Below are positions 48,823-52,050 of a DNA stretch of 52,050 bases, one piece after another (position 1 is the first letter of the stretch; each line of letters starts with the position of its first letter). Source of the stretch: Paramuribaculum sp. (GTDB lineage: Bacteria; Bacteroidota; Bacteroidia; Bacteroidales; Muribaculaceae); the NCBI GenBank assembly GCA_029052015.1, contig JAIDJW010000143.1:1-52050 (forward strand). Direction: 5' to 3'. The notes under the pieces are model-generated. The model ran no database searches, was not told the DNA's origin, and saw nothing but the letters and a program-made list of their open reading frames with translations. A program made the translations under genes and the position numbers.

Positions 48823-49445
48823 TTCAGTGCTGTGTTAAGTGATTTATCAAGTTCTTCAATCTGTCTGGTTACCTGTCTGGCCTGCCGGCCTGCCTCGTTG
48901 ATTTTGTCGAACAGAAGCGCTATCGACGCTTCCCCTTCGAGGAGAGCGGCTGCCGCCTGAGCCTGCTGCGAGGAGCTCACCTTCTTCGAGGTTTTGGTCT
49001 GCACACGCTCGGGAGTGTGCACCCGTGGCACCGGCTGCGGCATTGTCACGGCTGCGGCAGGAGTGAAGGTGTCGCCGGTCTCGACAACCTGCGCAAGGAG
49101 CAGCGGGTCTTCATCGGCAGCCGGTGTCATAAGCCTCACCGCAAGGACGGCAATCAGCGCAACCGCGGCGGCAATGCCGGCAAAAGCCATCCAGGCAGCC
49201 ACCGCCGGACGCTTCGCCCGGCTTTGCGCGGCGATAGCGGCGCGGATATCGCTCTCGAGTTGCGCCGGCACTTCGATATCATCAATGCCTGACATGGCCG
49301 CGAATATCCGGCGGTCGGCCTCAAGGTCTGCAGGAATGCCGGCAGCCGAGGCAAAATAGCTCTTTATCCGCCGGATTTCTTCCGGCGATGCGTCGCCGTT
49401 ATAATAACGGTCGAGCAGCTGTCGGATGTTTTCTGTTGTTTTCAT
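48819..49445 (-). CDS. putative anti-sigma factor (single TM)
   Basis: 208 aa; helical N-terminal domain (IRQLLDRYYNGDASPEEIRRIKSYF), one TM, 4-nt overlap with ECF sigma gene. Confidence 0.7.
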   Translation of the reverse strand: MKTTENIRQLLDRYYNGDASPEEIRRIKSYFASAAGIPADLEADRRIFAAMSGIDDIEVPAQLESDIRAAIAAQSRAKRPAVAAWMAFAGIAAAVALIAVLAVRLMTPAADEDPLLLAQVVETGDTFTPAAAVTMPQPVPRVHTPERVQTKTSKKVSSSQQAQAAAALLEGEASIALLFDKINEAGRQARQVTRQIEELDKSLNTALK

Positions 49446-49939
49446 AATATATCGCTTTTTGAGAAGAGTTGCTTAAGTTTTTTGCGCCCGCGGCTCAGGA
49501 GCGCCCTCACGTTGACCTCTGTCAGCCCCGTCGCCTCGGCTATCTCCTGACTGGAGAAGGCTCCGAAAGCGTTCAGCTCCATTACCTGACGCTGTGTGTC
49601 CGGCATGGTCTGTATGGCTCCCGCGACAATGCGGAGCGACTCTCTCCGCTCCATTGCCGCCTGCTGGTCATCGTCACTGCACTTTTCGGCCACAAAGTCA
49701 ATTGGCGCCGATGGCTGCGTCCGGGTCATGCGTGTGACGCATTCGTTGCGCACCGCGTTGATTGCATAGCCGCTGAGAGAAGAAACGGAGTCTAGAGCGT
49801 GGCGGTTGTTCCACAGCCTGACCATAATATCCTGCACAACATCAGCGGCATCGTCAGCAGAGCCGAGGATAGCGACCGCCACGCGGTACATGGCCGCATG
49901 CATCGGTATAATCTCGTCGTTGAATCTCCTCTCGGTCAT
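49442..49939 (-). CDS. ECF-type RNA polymerase sigma factor
   Basis: 165 aa; sigma2 (DAADVVQDIMVRLWNNRHAL) and sigma4 (QVMELNAFGAFSSQEIAEATGLTEVNVRALLSRGRKKLK). Confidence 0.92.
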   Translation of the reverse strand: MTERRFNDEIIPMHAAMYRVAVAILGSADDAADVVQDIMVRLWNNRHALDSVSSLSGYAINAVRNECVTRMTRTQPSAPIDFVAEKCSDDDQQAAMERRESLRIVAGAIQTMPDTQRQVMELNAFGAFSSQEIAEATGLTEVNVRALLSRGRKKLKQLFSKSDIL

Positions 49940-50017
49940 CTGTCGCTTTTTCTATGCTCTCACTATTATGACTCAATCCGGGGCCGTTTGTGACAAAAAA
50001 AAACGTTTTTTTAAATC

Positions 50018-50055
50018 AAAAAGGGTGAGACTCGCTGACCGGTCCCACCCTTTTT
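50018..50055 (-). terminator. rho-independent terminator after rpoC
   Basis: AAAAAGGGTG...CCACCCTTTTT inverted repeat immediately 3' of the rpoC stop. Confidence 0.85.
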
Positions 50056-50082
50056 GTTCAGTTATTGAATTGTGCGAGCAGG

Positions 50083-52050
50083 TTATTCGCCGGCGCGCTT
50101 GTCGTTGATTTCTATTTGCTCGGCTTCCTCATAGATGCTCTCGATGTCATCCTTGCCACCGACAACGAGACGGTCGTACTCGCGGAGTCCGGTGCCGGCA
50201 GGAATAAGGTGACCGCAGATAACATTTTCCTTCATGCCCTCAAGAGTGTCGGTCTTGCCGTTGATGGCGGCTTCGTTGAGCACTTTGGTGGTTTCCTGGA
50301 AGGATGCGGCAGACATGAAGCTTGATGTCTGCAGAGCCGCGCGGGTGATACCCTGAAGTATCTGCTCGGAAGTAGCGGGCACTGCATCACGCACCTGAAT
50401 GAGATTGAGGTCGCGGCGCTTGAGCGCTGAGTTCTCGTCACGGAGCTTGCGGGCGGTGATAATCATGCCGGGCTTCACGGTTTCTGAATCTCCGGCGTCT
50501 GTCACAACCTTTTTGCCCCAGATGCGGTCGTTTTCTTCCATGAATGCGCGCTTGTCGACAATCTGCTGCTCAAGGAAGCAGGTGTCGCCCGGGTCAAGAA
50601 TGTTGACCTTGCGCATCATCTGACGCACGATAACCTCAAAGTGCTTGTCGTTGATCTTCACGCCCTGCATTCGGTACACGTCCTGAACTTCGTTGACGAT
50701 GTACTCCTGCACGGCTGTCGGACCCATGATGTTGAGGATGTCGGCGGGAGTGACGGCACCGTCGGAAAGCGGTGTGCCGGCTCTCACATAGTCGTTTTCC
50801 TGTACGAGAATCTGCTTGGACAGGGGCACAAGATATTTCTTGACTTCGCCTATGCGCGATGTGACTGTAATCTCGCGGTTGCCGCGCTTAACCTTGCCGA
50901 AGTTGACCTCGCCGTCGATTTCTGCAACGATAGCGGGATTTGACGGGTTGCGCGCCTCGAAGAGCTCGGTGACACGGGGCAGACCACCGGTGATGTCACC
51001 GGCGCTACCTGTTGCGCGAGGTATCTTGACGAATATTTCGCCGGGCTTGAGCACAGCTCCTTCATCAACCATGAGGTGAGCGCCCACAGGCAGAGCGTAG
51101 GTCTTGATAATCTGTCCGTTGGCATCAAGGATATTGGCTTCGGGCACTTTGCCGCGGTCCTTGGACTCGATGATGACTTTTTCGCGGAGACCTGTCTGCT
51201 CGTCGGAGTCGACGCGGTATGTGATATTTTCGGTAAAGTTTACGTATTCGACCTTACCACCTGCTTCGCTGACGATGACGGCGTTGAAGGGGTCCCATTC
51301 GCATATCACATCGCCTTTCTTGACAGCTGCACCATTATCAAAGTACAGTTTGGAGCCGTAAGGTATGTTTGCGTTGGTGAGCATCATCTTGGTGTTGGGG
51401 TCGATGATGCGCATCTCTGCGAGACGTCCTATAACCACTTCCACATTGCGTCCGTTCGCATCCTTTTCATCGGTCTTGACAGTGCGGAGCTCGTCGATTT
51501 CGAGCACACCGTCGTAGCGCGAGGTGACGGATGATACCGCAGCGATGTTGCTGGCGACACCACCGACGTGGAATGTACGCAGTGTGAGCTGTGTACCCGG
51601 CTCGCCGATTGACTGCGCGGCGATGACGCCGACAGCTTCGCCTTTCTGCACGAGGCGGTTGTTTGAGAGGTTGCGGCCGTAGCACTTTGCGCAGACGCCT
51701 TTCTTTGACTCACATGTGAGTACCGAGCGGATTTCGACAGATTCGATGGGCGAAGCGTTGATGCGGTCTGCCGCCTCATCGTTGATTTCCTCGCCGGCGG
51801 CAACGATAATCTCGCCGGTTATGGGGTCGATAACGTCGTGAACGCTCACGCGGCCGAGGATTCTCTCTCCGAGTGATGCAACGACCTCGTCGTTGTTTTT
51901 AATTTCCTTGCAGACAAGTCCGCGGAGTGTGCCGCAGTCCTCTTCGTGGATAATCACGTCGTGGGCCACGTCGACCAGACGGCGGGTGAGGTAACCTGCG
52001 TCGGCGGTCTTAAGCGCGGTGTCGGCAAGACCCTTACGGGCACCGTGGGT
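50083..52050 (-). CDS. rpoC: DNA-directed RNA polymerase subunit beta' (C-terminal part; runs off the window)
   Basis: [34 protein letters not shown] continues past the listed ORF start at 51969 to the window edge; [34 protein letters not shown]-terminal [12 protein letters not shown]. Confidence 0.97.
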   Translation of the reverse strand, partial: THGARKGLADTALKTADAGYLTRRLVDVAHDVIIHEEDCGTLRGLVCKEIKNNDEVVASLGERILGRVSVHDVIDPITGEIIVAAGEEINDEAADRINASPIESVEIRSVLTCESKKGVCAKCYGRNLSNNRLVQKGEAVGVIAAQSIGEPGTQLTLRTFHVGGVASNIAAVSSVTSRYDGVLEIDELRTVKTDEKDANGRNVEVVIGRLAEMRIIDPNTKMMLTNANIPYGSKLYFDNGAAVKKGDVICEWDPFNAVIVSEAGGKVEYVNFTENITYRVDSDEQTGLREKVIIESKDRGKVPEANILDANGQIIKTYALPVGAHLMVDEGAVLKPGEIFVKIPRATGSAGDITGGLPRVTELFEARNPSNPAIVAEIDGEVNFGKVKRGNREITVTSRIGEVKKYLVPLSKQILVQENDYVRAGTPLSDGAVTPADILNIMGPTAVQEYIVNEVQDVYRMQGVKINDKHFEVIVRQMMRKVNILDPGDTCFLEQQIVDKRAFMEENDRIWGKKVVTDAGDSETVKPGMIITARKLRDENSALKRRDLNLIQVRDAVPATSEQILQGITRAALQTSSFMSAASFQETTKVLNEAAINGKTDTLEGMKENVICGHLIPAGTGLREYDRLVVGGKDDIESIYEEAEQIEINDKRAGE

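Noticed and set aside
1-52050. tRNA/rRNA genes, transposases or integrases
   Set aside because: None recognised on either strand by inspection; a tRNAscan/Rfam run would be needed to exclude them formally.

Overview
This looks like a Bacteroidales chromosome segment, probably Muribaculaceae-like judging by protein families, Bacteroidetes-type promoters (TTTG-N19-21-TAnnTTTG) and lipoprotein style. Most of it is core or housekeeping: phospho-sugar mutase, OmpA-family protein, ispC(dxr)-rseP-rlmI-like methyltransferase, DPP III-like peptidase, an OmpR-type two-component pair, U32 peptidase, galE, a DUF4105 protein, an alkaline-phosphatase-family protein, secA, MgtC/SapB plus a CPA2 antiporter, an ECF sigma/anti-sigma/DUF4252 cluster, and the 3' part of rpoC. 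Accessory content: (i) a six-gene minus-strand operon (2203-9414) combining an SPFH/zinc-ribbon protein, two membrane proteins (one a long coiled coil with an acidic and PPVP tail), a tandem paralog pair and a bactofilin-like protein; (ii) a Mfa/Fim-like type V pilus locus (9632-18365); (iii) an AT-richer three-gene cassette with its own consensus promoter (43535-46947) encoding a triple CX2CX14CX11H repeat protein, a KAP-type P-loop NTPase and a protein with UDG-superfamily-like motifs, which is the best candidate for an undescribed (possibly anti-phage) system. A strong intrinsic terminator only 15 nt upstream of the U32 peptidase start codon suggests an attenuator-type leader. No tRNA, rRNA, CRISPR array or transposase was recognised. 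All family calls come from reading the translations; no database search was run.
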